From NCBI GenBank assembly GCA_020829485.1, contig JAIVFU010000003.1, positions 1 to 64,000 of the forward strand: a DNA stretch of 64,000 nucleotides. Direction: 5' to 3'. Below the pieces are notes generated by a model. It was not told the origin of the DNA and ran no database searches. It saw nothing but the letters and a program-made list of their open reading frames with translations. The DNA is from Nostoc sp. CHAB 5834. GTDB lineage: Bacteria > Cyanobacteriota > Cyanobacteriia > Cyanobacteriales > Nostocaceae. Below, in pieces: positions 8,613-17,320 of this stretch (position 1 is the first letter of the stretch; each line of letters starts with the position of its first letter). Made by a program: the position numbers and the translations under genes.

Positions 8613-8885
8613 TACCAATTCTGTATGAAGATGCGCTAAACCATATTTAGGTATAAGGAAGAAAAACGAACCGCAAAGAACGCATTCGCGCAGCGTCTCG
8701 TCAGAGAAGGACACAAAGAGAGAGAGAGAGAAACAAAGAAGGAAGGAAAGAAGTTAAAAGGGTTTGGCGCAACCTCACAAAGAAATGGTGTAAGATTCCT
8801 TTTAATAAAATATCTGCTTATACATAGGGATGCACAGATATACATCCCTACAATCGATTCATTTGTAGAAACGTAATGAACTAAA
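8613..8885. repeat. Dispersed GAACCGCAAAG-type repeat remnants
   Basis: The gap contains GAACCGCAAAGAACGC followed by GCGTCTCG and a purine run of GA repeats (8715-8735). Similar text recurs near 12315, 24975, 25420-25445, 54421 and 55065. No gene seen. Confidence 0.5.
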
Positions 8886-9347
8886 TTAACCGTTGGCAAA
8901 TAAAATAGGAGAATCGAGAATTTTCAACTGGATCAATAGTATAATCAACAGGGTATAAGCTGTTGAAGAAATTAGACCAGTGATTAATTCTTTTTTAAGG
9001 TTATGCTCTTGAGGTGCTTTTTTAAAAATGTCTTTAGAACCGAATTGCATCAAGAGAATTCCCACAATATTAGAGAGCCAGTATCCTATAATTGAACAAG
9101 GTAGAAGTAATTTTGGGGAAAGTAAACTACATGCATACCCAAAACCATAAGCTATTGGCAAATTAAATAGTAGGTCATTCCACCAACATAGTGGTGACAA
9201 TAAATATCCCAGTACTAAAAAGAACCCACCTCTGAGTTTTTTGAAAATGTCTTTTTTGAACTCTTTGGGAGTTGACTGTTGTGAGTCCTCCAGAGTTGTG
9301 TCTCTTGCTACATTCAACTCTTGGCTGACGTTTTGGACGCTTTCCAT
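8886..9347 (-). CDS. Conserved-looking small membrane protein, unknown function
   Basis: A 153-residue protein that I do not recognise as a named family. The N-terminal 35 residues are polar and acidic; then come about three hydrophobic segments (GGFFLVLGYLLSPLCWW; LLPCSIIGYWLSNIVGILL; LISSTAYTLLIILLIQL). Codon use and the clean distribution of polar and hydrophobic parts support a real gene. It stands alone, with repeats on its 3' side. ATG at 9347 is the only sensible start; the ribosome site is weak. Confidence 0.65.
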   Translation of the reverse strand: MESVQNVSQELNVARDTTLEDSQQSTPKEFKKDIFKKLRGGFFLVLGYLLSPLCWWNDLLFNLPIAYGFGYACSLLSPKLLLPCSIIGYWLSNIVGILLMQFGSKDIFKKAPQEHNLKKELITGLISSTAYTLLIILLIQLKILDSPILFANG

Positions 9348-9852
9348 AAAAACCCACTATTCTTATCGACTTAGTGTAGTTTAATATATAAACTAAACCA
9401 AAGTCTAGTACAAAAATGATGAAATTTTGGATTTTTGATGCTGAAAGCTTTACCACTGAATAGTTTTAGCCAAATAGAGGTTTAACTTAGATGCTATTCA
9501 GGGCTGATTTATATCAGAGATGCATAAGTGCGACGCCGAATAGCCCGTCGTAGACATTGCATCTTGCAAAATCTGAGTTTGTTCTTTGGTATCTAAGCTA
9601 AATAGAACGATTTAAACCCAATTGAGATAATCATCACTATTTGTCGCTTAATAGGTTTAAAAATAAAAATATATCTTTCTAAATCATAGCATAGGATGAA
9701 ATCCAATACCGCTCCTGCAATAGCCAAAGCCTCCTTATGCTTGGGTAAGTCGATGTTGAGGAGCAAAATTTTTATGTTTTTCTAAATAGTCGGGGCAGAA
9801 ATTTGAATTAATAATAGCTACAATAAAATTACTGAGGCATCTTAATAGGAAA
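9348..9852. other. Intergenic gap, no clear feature
   Basis: AT-rich, with a short GC-rich block at 9528-9560 (GCGACGCCGAATAGCCCGTC) that resembles other dispersed repeats in the window. I see no gene; the end just before 9853 has AGGAAA, the ribosome site of the next gene. Confidence 0.45.
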
Positions 9853-10125
9853 ATGACAGATTTAACTCCAAATAGCACATTTTTAATAGCAGGAATTGTT
9901 TTTATAACGATTGCTGTCATCGGGCAATCTAAATTAGGTTTTATTGAAATTAATCCTGGTTTTTTTGGCAGATTTTTGGCTCTATTTATAGGGGTTTCGA
10001 GCTTATTATATGCTTTAGGATTATTCAATATTTCAACAGTAAGCTTTGATTTATTAAGAACTTCTCTTTTAGAACAAATTAAACAGAGTATAAGTTCAAT
10101 AAATGACCTTTTACAAGGCTCGTAA
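9853..10125 (+). CDS. Small two-span membrane protein, unknown function
   Basis: A 90-residue product with two hydrophobic segments (FLIAGIVFITIAVIGQ, about 10-25, and FFGRFLALFIGVSSLLYALG, about 37-56) and an amphipathic tail. I know no family. A GAAA-rich ribosome region precedes the ATG closely and a strong terminator follows at 10151-10182, which supports real expression. Confidence 0.55.
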   Translation: MTDLTPNSTFLIAGIVFITIAVIGQSKLGFIEINPGFFGRFLALFIGVSSLLYALGLFNISTVSFDLLRTSLLEQIKQSISSINDLLQGS

Positions 10126-10150
10126 CAAGTCTAATAAATAAATTTTTGGT

Positions 10151-10182
10151 AAGGGTAAAAATTTGATTTTACCCTTTTTTTA
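10151..10182. terminator. Rho-independent terminator between convergent genes
   Basis: AAGGGTAAAA and TTTTACCCTT form a ten-base-pair stem with a six-base loop, followed by a T-run. It serves the plus-strand gene ending at 10125 and, with its A-rich 5' side, may also work for the minus-strand DUF1634 gene. Confidence 0.85.
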
Positions 10183-10188
10183 ATATTC

Positions 10189-10764
10189 CTAATAATATGC
10201 TCCTACAAGACTGTAAATCAGACTAGTCATTACTAATAAAGTAACAACTACATAGATAAATTCTCGCTGTAGTATGAAAGCCAATAAGGAAATAAAAACG
10301 CGCACAATTGGAGTAGCAATTAGTAGTAAAAGTCCGAGTTGAATAATGGCGCGTAGGCGTAGCCCACCGTAGGCATCGCTACTTGATAAAACTGCTTTTA
10401 CTACACCTGCTGGTGAGCGAAATTCCGATGGTTCGCCCCGAAAAAAGTGATATCCAGCAGGTTCAGCACCGTGATGAATTAAGTAGAGTATACCCCCCAC
10501 CAAAACGACAGCACTAGCTATCAAAACGCCATATTTCATCAGGTTACTAAGTAAATATTCTAATTGTTGCTCACTTAATGTTTTTGTCGGATTCTTGTTA
10601 ACATCAATATCACAGCTATTAGGCAATTGTGCTACTGTGCTACTGGGGTGTTCTAATTGTTCAATATTAGAGTCTGGATTTTTCTGCGGTAAGGTTAGTG
10701 TAACCACTTCAATATCAGGTTGTGCCAGGAATGTCCGGCGAAAGCTACTATTAAATTTATACAT
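10189..10764 (-). CDS. DUF1634 domain membrane protein
   Basis: A 191-residue membrane protein with three spans (about 75-96, 137-160, 168-190). The family member nearly always lies beside a TauE/SafE permease, as here: the stop of the upstream permease is one base from this ATG, and the RNA for both starts upstream of 11602. Function is unknown but a partner role in anion export is likely. The N-terminal 65 residues are polar and not conserved in length. Between residues about 129 and 140 the text DAYGGLRLRA is translated from a dispersed repeat (10343-10378), inserted just before the conserved IIQLGLLLLIATPIVRV helix. A ribosome site AGGGGGG precedes the ATG. Confidence 0.85.
   Translation of the reverse strand: MYKFNSSFRRTFLAQPDIEVVTLTLPQKNPDSNIEQLEHPSSTVAQLPNSCDIDVNKNPTKTLSEQQLEYLLSNLMKYGVLIASAVVLVGGILYLIHHGAEPAGYHFFRGEPSEFRSPAGVVKAVLSSSDAYGGLRLRAIIQLGLLLLIATPIVRVFISLLAFILQREFIYVVVTLLVMTSLIYSLVGAYY
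10343..10378. repeat. Dispersed GC-rich repeat, translated inside the DUF1634 gene
   Basis: The plus strand reads GCGCGTAGGCGTAGCCCACC and continues with GTAGGCATCGCTAC. The reverse complement of this unit occurs in the gap at 7271-7305, and a related version at the 3' end of valS (28500-28535). In this gene it adds about ten codons without breaking the frame. Confidence 0.75.
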
Positions 10765-10765
10765 T

Positions 10766-11602
10766 TTACAGCCCCCCTATTAAACTGTTGTAGACCATTT
10801 TCAAAGCCATTACCACTAGCACAAGACTGAAGATAATTCTCAAAATCTGCGTTTTCGCGCCTGTCAGAATTCGTGCGCCCAAGAAAGCACCAGGTAATAC
10901 CCCCAACATCACTGGCATGGATAATCCTGGATCGATATAGCCGCGTGCTAGGTAAACTCCAGCTGATGCTGCTGCTGTGACGCCGATCATAAAATTGCTA
11001 GTGGTGGTAGAAACTTTGAAGGGTAAACGCATGGCTTGATCCATCGCCAATACCTTGAATCCACCAGAACCAATACCAAGCAACCCAGAAAGCACCCCAG
11101 CTATTAACATTACCCCAAATCCCATTGGTACTGAATGAACTTGATAAGACATTACTCCATCAGGAGTTGGATAAGTACCATTCAGTTTCAAATAATTTGC
11201 GATCGGATCTGCTACTTCATCTTCAATATGTTCTATTCTGGGTCGTTGTGAAAGGTATGCTGAATAAATGAGGACGATCGCTAGTACGATAGTTAGGGCT
11301 TTCACAGAAACTAAAGTAGCGATCATTGCTCCTGCGATCGCACCGATGGTTGTGGCTACTTCTAAAAACATTCCCAATCGCAAGTTCGTATAGCCTTTTT
11401 TAATATAGGTAGATGCTGCACCCAAAGAAGTAGCAATTACAGATACCAGTGAAGCACCAACAGCATAGCGAATATCAACGCCAAATACCGAAGTTAATAA
11501 GGGAACAATTACTACTCCACCTCCTAACCCAGTTAGCGCCCCTAACAAGCCAGCGCTAAATGAACCAATCCAAGTTAATAATGAAAATTCTAAAATAGTC
11601 AA
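10766..11602 (-). CDS. TauE/SafE family anion (sulfite/sulfonate) permease
   Basis: A 278-residue inner-membrane protein with about eight spans. The opening AGLLGALTGLGGGVVIVPLL and the second-half repeat AGVLSGLLGIGSGGFKVLAMD are the paired family motifs. TauE/SafE proteins move sulfite, sulfoacetate or similar organosulfur anions. It is followed without a gap by a DUF1634 gene, a common pairing. The start is TTG at 11602, with AGAGGT ten bases upstream; no ATG is available near the conserved N-terminus. Confidence 0.9.
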   Translation of the reverse strand: MTILEFSLLTWIGSFSAGLLGALTGLGGGVVIVPLLTSVFGVDIRYAVGASLVSVIATSLGAASTYIKKGYTNLRLGMFLEVATTIGAIAGAMIATLVSVKALTIVLAIVLIYSAYLSQRPRIEHIEDEVADPIANYLKLNGTYPTPDGVMSYQVHSVPMGFGVMLIAGVLSGLLGIGSGGFKVLAMDQAMRLPFKVSTTTSNFMIGVTAAASAGVYLARGYIDPGLSMPVMLGVLPGAFLGARILTGAKTQILRIIFSLVLVVMALKMVYNSLIGGL

Positions 11603-12415
11603 ATTTAATACCTCTTTTTTTTACATGTATATCAAAACGGCAGAATATTTTTTGTATTATTGAGAACTTACCCGAACGGATCGCAAGAGATTGTAGACGC
11701 ATGAGTAATCAATGCATCTACCAAGAAAGCCAGGGCTATTTCATTCTCATCTAGCCCGCCTCAGAATGAATTCTGAGTCTAATAGCATTCATTCGTCTAA
11801 AGACGACTGAGAGGATGTTTTAAAAGTCCTTTTGTCGGTAGCAAAACGTTTTAGATCCCCCTAAATCCCCCGATAAATTGGGGGACTTTGATTCTGGTTC
11901 CCCCCTTTTTAAGGGCAGGGCTGTTTCATTCCCTAAAAGGCGCTGATTTACAAGCGTTTCAAGCAAAAAAACCAGGTGACTAAAAAATCTGATTGGGCAA
12001 GAAAATGGTGAACGCACTTAAATTTGCTGGTTGAGGTGGTAGTTTTTCTTTTTCCCACTCAAGCAAATTTCTGACTCATACTCTTGACAAAATCCCTAAG
12101 AGATCGAATGAAACAGCCCTGCTTTTTAAGGGGGGCTAGGGGGGATCATTAAGTGCCTAAAATCACAGCCAAATACTTTTAAAACATCCTCTAAGAAAAG
12201 GTAGCCCTTTCAAGGTGGGCGAAAGTTTTAGTCTATAAATTCTTCTTTAACCTCTTCTCTCTGTGATCTATGCGCCTCTGCGGTTAAATAAATCACTTTT
12301 GAACCGCAGAGGCACAGAGAGCGCTGAGAAAAACAATCTTATTTTACCAGTCAGGCTACTAAGAAAAGGTTATGGTGCGTCAGCCTAAACAATAAGCCTT
12401 TAAGCGGACATAATA
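11603..12415. other. Long intergenic gap dominated by a repeat element
   Basis: Holds the TauE promoter region, the 381-bp inverted-repeat element at 11811-12191, and a long hairpin at about 12262-12323 in which CTCTCTGTG...GCGCCTCTGCGGTT pairs with GAACCGCAGAGGCACAGAGAG-type text. No gene seen. Confidence 0.65.
11811..12191. mobile_element. MITE-like element, 381 bp, 17-bp perfect inverted ends
   Basis: GAGGATGTTTTAAAAGT at the left end and ACTTTTAAAACATCCTC at the right end are exact reverse complements. The interior holds GATCCCCCTAAATCCCCC text common in Nostoc gaps and a 51-base unit (11921-11971) found inverted and perfect at 21692-21742. No transposase is encoded. Confidence 0.75.
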
Positions 12416-13183
12416 TTACTCCTCAGTTATCAACTCTTTTTCTTCAGGGAGTAAGGTAGTTTCATCTTTAGGGCGATCGCCATCTACGGATTTGGCTATA
12501 GTTCTATAGGGTTTAATAATTAGACTTACGCCAATTGTCCAACCTAATGCAACCATCCAACCCGCGAGAACGTCACTGGGAAAATGTACCCCCAGATAGA
12601 GACGACACCACGCAATAGCTATTATGTATAAGCTGCCGAAGATAAGAACCAACCAGCGCCAGGAGCTATCCCAAGCTAAGAATAGCAAAATTGCTACTAC
12701 AGTTATACTCGCCATAGCATGACCACTGGGAAAGGCAAAAGTAGACTCAGGTGCAATGGACTGCCACAATTGTGGACGCACTCGATGCATTAATTCCTTT
12801 GCTGTGCGGTTGATGATCACACTTCCCACTGAGACGGTGAGTAAATAAGCTAGCGATCGCCAGCGTTTTTGAAGTAATAATATAAGTGCGATCGTACCTA
12901 AAATTGGTATCGCCGTCCAAGGCTCTCCAATTCTCGCTAGCGTCACGGCTAAAACATCAAGCTGTGGGTTTGCTGTAGAATGAACTGCTAACAGAATAGG
13001 CACATCCCACGAGAAGCCAGCTTGATTCTCCCATATCTTCACTGTCAGAATTTCAAAAATCTGCAAAGGTAAGTAAACTCCTATCAACAGGAGTAAGAGC
13101 GATCGCCAACGGGCAATCAACAGGTTTTTGAGAAAAGAAAGAGGCGACTGACTCTCTATATTGGCTTGTTTCACTTTTTCCAT
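12416..13183 (-). CDS. PAP2-family membrane phosphatase
   Basis: A 255-residue membrane protein with about five or six spans. All three PAP2 motifs are visible: KELMHRVRP (KxxxxxRP), FPSGHA and CRLYLGVHFPSDVLAGW (SRxxxxxHxxxD type, with Cys in place of Ser). The family removes phosphate from phosphatidic acid or undecaprenyl pyrophosphate at the membrane outer face; which substrate applies is not evident. The ATG at 13183 is well placed and the gene stands alone after repeats. Confidence 0.88.
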   Translation of the reverse strand: MEKVKQANIESQSPLSFLKNLLIARWRSLLLLLIGVYLPLQIFEILTVKIWENQAGFSWDVPILLAVHSTANPQLDVLAVTLARIGEPWTAIPILGTIALILLLQKRWRSLAYLLTVSVGSVIINRTAKELMHRVRPQLWQSIAPESTFAFPSGHAMASITVVAILLFLAWDSSWRWLVLIFGSLYIIAIAWCRLYLGVHFPSDVLAGWMVALGWTIGVSLIIKPYRTIAKSVDGDRPKDETTLLPEEKELITEE

Positions 13184-13276
13184 ATTAAGTTCGTTGTCAT
13201 CAATTAACCTAGAAGTTGTTTTTCAATGTCATCTATCAGTAGATAGTTTTTGTCAAAAGTTTCACGACTTCACCGA

Positions 13277-14518
13277 TTACAAAATACTAGTATTTTGGGA
13301 AGCTCCACAATGTTTACAATAGGGCAAATGTTTATAAGTCAGATCATGACAGTTTTGACATTCAATGTCTTGATAATAACCACAGTGCGGACAGTAAGTA
13401 TCAAGGTGTCGAATTTTCTTGGCGCAGTTTACACAGCGTGATTTTTGGACTCTGTTAGCTGCCTGGACTTTAACATTAAAGACAACTTTTTGAAAAAACT
13501 GGATAATTCCAAAACCGATCATTGGAATTAACAAAATATAAGCATAATTTATCAGGAAAAGTAAACCACCAAAAAGGGTGCTAATGATATCAAAGAGAAA
13601 TTTAAATATTGCCCCGATTTGAAGAAATTCAAATATTTTAACGATTAGTGGGATAAAAAAGATAACTAGCAAATGCCAGCTAATTAGCGAGATCAGTCCA
13701 AATCCTCTTCTTTGAGCAAATTTGTGAACTGATAAAGCAATGAGAATCAACGGTAAAAGAAAGAGGGACTGAAAAGCAAGCTGGATACTTGGATACCAAA
13801 ATGATGCTTGCTGATAGCCTTTGTCAACTTCCCGGAATTGATTATCATCTTTAATAAAGGCTAGAAAACTAATGCTTTCTGGTTTGGCAAGCAGTTCATT
13901 TTTCAGAGTAGAATTTTCTTGTTTAAGGGTAGAAATTTGGCGATTATTTTGTTCTAATGTCTGTTTAGCTTTTTCAGCACTGACTTGATTAATTGATTGT
14001 TCACGACCCTGACCTGCAATTTTTTCTAATAACGTTGAGTCATATTGGGTTTTAATAGTGCGATTTGCTTGTTCAAGCGAACTGATTTTCGCTTGTTTTT
14101 GCTCAATAGTTTTGATGATTTGCTGCTTGTCAGGATTGTTAATCTTATCCTTGTAGTCGGCATATTGCAAACACGTTTTAGAAACCTTGCCCAGATGTCC
14201 TGCTTCGGCTTGTTGATAGTTTCGCTGAAAACTGAGTTGATTATTCAGATTATCTGGCAATGAAAGTTTAACAATTTCATAGTCTTTATCTTGAGTGGTT
14301 TTTGTCCGGTAATTTTGCCACTCTGAATAACATGGATAAGCCTCAGTAGGGCTGATATGCCATCTGCTAATATCATCGAGTCCGGTAAAAACATTAATCA
14401 AGATAAAAATATCAATTAAAATAATGACAATCAAACTTACTTTATTCAGTGGCTCGTTGTTGATTATCCTTGAGTTACTAAAAAATTGGCTTAAAATTCG
14501 GCGGATTCTAGCAAACAT
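13277..14518 (-). CDS. Membrane protein with coiled coil and C-terminal double zinc ribbon
   Basis: A 413-residue protein that I do not recognise as a named family. Order of parts: one span near the N-terminus (about 26-46), an extracytoplasmic or loop region with a heptad-rich coiled coil (about 130-205, many Q/E/K), three spans (about 235-345), then four CxxC pairs (CVNC, CPHC, CQNC, CKHC, about 365-408) that form two zinc ribbons. The zinc-ribbon tail suggests nucleic-acid or protein binding at the cytoplasmic face. It is followed by PAP2 only 93 bases away on the same strand. Confidence 0.7.
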   Translation of the reverse strand: MFARIRRILSQFFSNSRIINNEPLNKVSLIVIILIDIFILINVFTGLDDISRWHISPTEAYPCYSEWQNYRTKTTQDKDYEIVKLSLPDNLNNQLSFQRNYQQAEAGHLGKVSKTCLQYADYKDKINNPDKQQIIKTIEQKQAKISSLEQANRTIKTQYDSTLLEKIAGQGREQSINQVSAEKAKQTLEQNNRQISTLKQENSTLKNELLAKPESISFLAFIKDDNQFREVDKGYQQASFWYPSIQLAFQSLFLLPLILIALSVHKFAQRRGFGLISLISWHLLVIFFIPLIVKIFEFLQIGAIFKFLFDIISTLFGGLLFLINYAYILLIPMIGFGIIQFFQKVVFNVKVQAANRVQKSRCVNCAKKIRHLDTYCPHCGYYQDIECQNCHDLTYKHLPYCKHCGASQNTSIL

Positions 14519-15216
14519 ATTGTATTTTAAATAAATGGAAATTCAATTTTAGATGATAAATAGTGAATAGCTAGACAAAAATACATTTACTCATCTGAAG
14601 ATTCGTAAATTGCTGACTTGAAACTTCATACAACTAAATAAGTGCAAATAATTAGAAGATAGTGTAATACCATTTCACTTTAATAATGATACAAATACGC
14701 TCTTTTGGGGCATGGCGCAATGCCCATGCGTGTCAACTTAAGCTAAAAGTAGCAAAACTTTCAGCTGACTCACCCGCCTGGAACTAAAGTTCAAGGCTCA
14801 TAGCTAAAGTCTACTGAAGTAGACTAAAGATTTTTCGGATTATTTAGTCATCTTTAGATGACTTCAGCTATTAGCAAGGAACTTCAGTTCCTTGCGGGAC
14901 ATGGCTTTTACGTTAAGTTGACACCAATAGGCATTGCGCCTTGCCCCTACGATAAATCTGTATGTATCAGGATTTTCGTGAATTAGTGTAAGTTACCGCC
15001 AAAAGTACGGCATAGAGAATTACCAATTAAGCTATTTTACAAATAACCTTGCATAATCAGGACGCTGATGTGCCCACCCCACAAGAATTTGATTTAATGC
15101 GACTATGCAATTTAGATGTTTTCAGTTTAACCACGAAAACATCCAAAAAATCACTGATGCTATAAAGGTAATATTTTTACAGAATATAAGGTGATAACTA
15201 CTTAATTTCAAGAAGT
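14519..15216. other. Intergenic gap with a repeat element
   Basis: Holds the inverted-repeat element at 14714-14940. The sequence on either side is AT-rich, with no open frame of note. The promoter for the gene at 15217 probably lies in 15100-15200. Confidence 0.55.
14714..14940. mobile_element. MITE-like element, 227 bp, about 28-bp imperfect inverted ends
   Basis: The left end GGCGCAATGCCCATGCGTGT runs on into CAACTTAA; the right end is its near reverse complement (TTAAGTTGACACC followed by AATAGGCATTGCGCC). The interior has three stacked short hairpins built on AGTCTACT/AGTAGACT, CATCTTTAGATG and AAGGAACT/AGTTCCTT. No transposase. Confidence 0.7.
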
Positions 15217-15486
15217 ATGGGATTGATTGTGGTGGTTCTGATCATCAGCTTATCACTTGCCTTAATCAAACTGTGGTCATCTCAACCACGGGGCAAGGGT
15301 TCTAAGCCATACTTCAGTGATCCGAAAAACAGAAAACTGCAAAAACGTTTACTTATTTTACTTAATGGCGATGCGACAACAGCCGAACGATTACTCAAAC
15401 AGCAGCGCCAGAGGCATCAGGGTGAATCGGATGAATGGTATTTGGAGAAAGTGATTTATGACTTGGAACGCGATCGCCGTTGCTAA
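15217..15486 (+). CDS. Small membrane-anchored protein, unknown function
   Basis: An 89-residue product with an N-terminal membrane anchor (GLIVVVLIISLSLALIKLW, residues 2-20) and a basic soluble tail with GDATTAERLLKQQRQRHQGESDEWYLEKVIYDLERDR. The pattern (anchor, then a helical 'AERLL..WYLEKVIYDLERDR' region) recurs in cyanobacterial proteins of unknown role. The GCGATCGC site lies inside its last codons. Confidence 0.65.
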   Translation: MGLIVVVLIISLSLALIKLWSSQPRGKGSKPYFSDPKNRKLQKRLLILLNGDATTAERLLKQQRQRHQGESDEWYLEKVIYDLERDRRC

Positions 15487-15522
15487 AACTTAAAACTAAA
15501 GATGGGCGATCTTTAAATACGT

Positions 15523-15550
15523 TGTAGGGACGCACATCTGTGCGCCCCTA
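15523..15550. terminator. Hairpin between convergent genes
   Basis: GTAGGGACGCACA and TGTGCGCCCCTA nearly pair across a very short loop. It lies between the plus-strand gene ending at 15486 and the minus-strand gene ending at 15558. The same kind of hairpin occurs at 21632, so it may be a repeat used as a terminator; no T-run follows. Confidence 0.45.
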
Positions 15551-15557
15551 GTGAAAA

Positions 15558-16292
15558 CTATTTAGCAGCGAAGTAAGCTTCTAATGCCTCAGAACCACCA
15601 ATTAATTTACCATCGATAAACACTTGGGGAACTGTTGTCGCACCTGTAACTGCTCGTAAGGAACGTGTGGTGATATCTTTACCCAAGGTAATTTCCTCGT
15701 AGTTGATACCATGTTCTTTGAGCATCTCCTTGGCACGCGCACAGAAGGGACAACCCACTTTGGCAAACAGAGAAACTAATTCGGGCTTCACTGCTTGGGG
15801 ATTGAGATATCTGAGCATTGTCTCAGCGTCGGATACCTTAAAGGGATCTCCTGGCTCGTCTGGCTCAATAAACATTTGGTTAATTACACCATCTCTTACC
15901 AGCATCGAGTAGCGCCACGATCGCTTCCCAAACCCTAAGTCTGATTTATCTACCAGCATACCCATGCCTTCAGTAAATTCACCATTACCATCGGGAATGA
16001 GTGTGATATTTTCTGCTTCTTGAACTTTTGCCCATTCGTTCATCACAAAGGGATCATTGACAGAAATACAGATAATGTCATCCACACCATTTTCTTTGAA
16101 AACCCCGGCCAATTCGTTATAACCAGGGAGATGAGTTGATGAACAAGTCGGTGTATAAGCACCTGGTAAGGAGAAGACAACCACTGTCTTATTAGCAAAC
16201 AATTGATCGGTTGTCACATCCACCCATTGGTCGCCTTTACGAGTATGAAAAGTGACACTGGGAATTCTTTGTCCTCGGCGATTAGGGAACAT
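15558..16292 (-). CDS. Peroxiredoxin-glutaredoxin hybrid
   Basis: A 244-residue cytoplasmic thiol peroxidase that carries its own glutaredoxin electron donor. The N-terminal Prx5-type domain (1-160) contains the active-site text [17 protein letters not shown], with the peroxidatic Cys near residue 50. The C-terminal glutaredoxin domain (about 170-244) has the CPFC motif and [14 protein letters not shown]. It reduces hydroperoxides with glutathione. Such hybrids are found in cyanobacteria and some pathogens. The gene stands alone; a repeat-type hairpin lies just 3' of it. Confidence 0.92.
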   Translation of the reverse strand: MFPNRRGQRIPSVTFHTRKGDQWVDVTTDQLFANKTVVVFSLPGAYTPTCSSTHLPGYNELAGVFKENGVDDIICISVNDPFVMNEWAKVQEAENITLIPDGNGEFTEGMGMLVDKSDLGFGKRSWRYSMLVRDGVINQMFIEPDEPGDPFKVSDAETMLRYLNPQAVKPELVSLFAKVGCPFCARAKEMLKEHGINYEEITLGKDITTRSLRAVTGATTVPQVFIDGKLIGGSEALEAYFAAK

Positions 16293-16368
16293 AATTTTGC
16301 TTGCCTTTAGTAATCATTCCAGTCATAACCTATCATGGGAGAACTGGTATGATGTAACTATCAATCAG

Positions 16369-17298
16369 CTAAAAAACTTCATTAATAAATGGAGCGATCG
16401 CTGCGACAAATTCAGCAGTTGATTCATAGGGTAAAACATTGCGCCCATTTATTTTTATACCTCCACCTTGAGGCAAACATGCGAGATAGTGAGTCAAGCG
16501 TTCGTCTGGCGTTTCTTCTTTACCTTTTTGACTAATACTCGATGCAGTTTCTCCCATAACCGCTAATGTTGGTTGTTGAATAGATGCGATAGCACTAGTA
16601 TAATCCTGTCGCCAAAACCCTGCTAAAAAAGAAAACACTGCATGACGACTAGCAGGATTTTCTGCACCTGCAACCAATGTATTCAACCACTCTGCATCCA
16701 CAGCATTCTCAGAAGCAAAAAGTTGACGAGTCGAGAAAGAATGTAAAAACTTTCGGGTGCGTGCATAGCGATAAAAAGCACTCCCCAAAGGCGAATCAAA
16801 CAGATTCCAAGCAAATTTTTGCCGCCATTCTGGTGATTTATTTGTCATCAAAGCCCAGGTTGGAGGCCCAGAGAGTACAAGTTTAGCAATTAAGTTTGAT
16901 TGCTTTTCGACTAATGCGATCGCAACTGGTAATAAAGCACCTTGTACTATTACAATGACAGGTTTTTGCACTACTGTTTGTAAAAAGTACTGCAACTGTT
17001 CTGCCCAATCACTAGGAGTGTAAGCCACGCGAGGCATATCACTTTCGCCACATCCTAGTAAATCAGGGTTGTAAATTGAATTACGCTTACCTGTATTATA
17101 CCATTCCCGACAAAATCGCTGCCAAAATTGCCGCGACAATCCAACGCCAATAGGATGAATTAACAGTAAGGGAATGCCCTCCGGTGTTGTGTTAGTTGGT
17201 TGATGAACTTCATAGGCGCAACGATAATTCTGCCAACTGTAAAACTGGCTAAGAGATGCTGTCAAATTGGTTGTGTTAGTTACAGCAGGTGGTTGCAT
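16369..17298 (-). CDS. Alpha/beta-fold hydrolase family protein, nucleophile Ser not seen
   Basis: A 309-residue soluble protein with the fold's markers: LLLIHPIGVGLSRQFWQRF (oxyanion strand), YNPDLLGCGESDMP, and a C-terminal PTLAVMGE segment. At the nucleophile elbow, where the family has GxSxG, this protein reads VIVQGALLPVAIAL, so Gln-Gly-Ala stands where His-Ser-Leu or similar is usual. The expected Ser is absent, which points to a non-catalytic or atypical member. It is followed 22 bases later, on the same strand after an intergenic stop, by no direct operon partner; the upstream SDR gene at 17321-18142 ends 22 bases before this ATG and may be cotranscribed. Confidence 0.8.
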   Translation of the reverse strand: MQPPAVTNTTNLTASLSQFYSWQNYRCAYEVHQPTNTTPEGIPLLLIHPIGVGLSRQFWQRFCREWYNTGKRNSIYNPDLLGCGESDMPRVAYTPSDWAEQLQYFLQTVVQKPVIVIVQGALLPVAIALVEKQSNLIAKLVLSGPPTWALMTNKSPEWRQKFAWNLFDSPLGSAFYRYARTRKFLHSFSTRQLFASENAVDAEWLNTLVAGAENPASRHAVFSFLAGFWRQDYTSAIASIQQPTLAVMGETASSISQKGKEETPDERLTHYLACLPQGGGIKINGRNVLPYESTAEFVAAIAPFINEVF

Positions 17299-17320
17299 AA
17301 TTCCTAGTTTTTAATACTTG

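Noticed and set aside
11820..12017. Minus-strand 65-codon frame
   Set aside because: It is entirely within the 381-bp inverted-repeat element and looks like translated repeat text.
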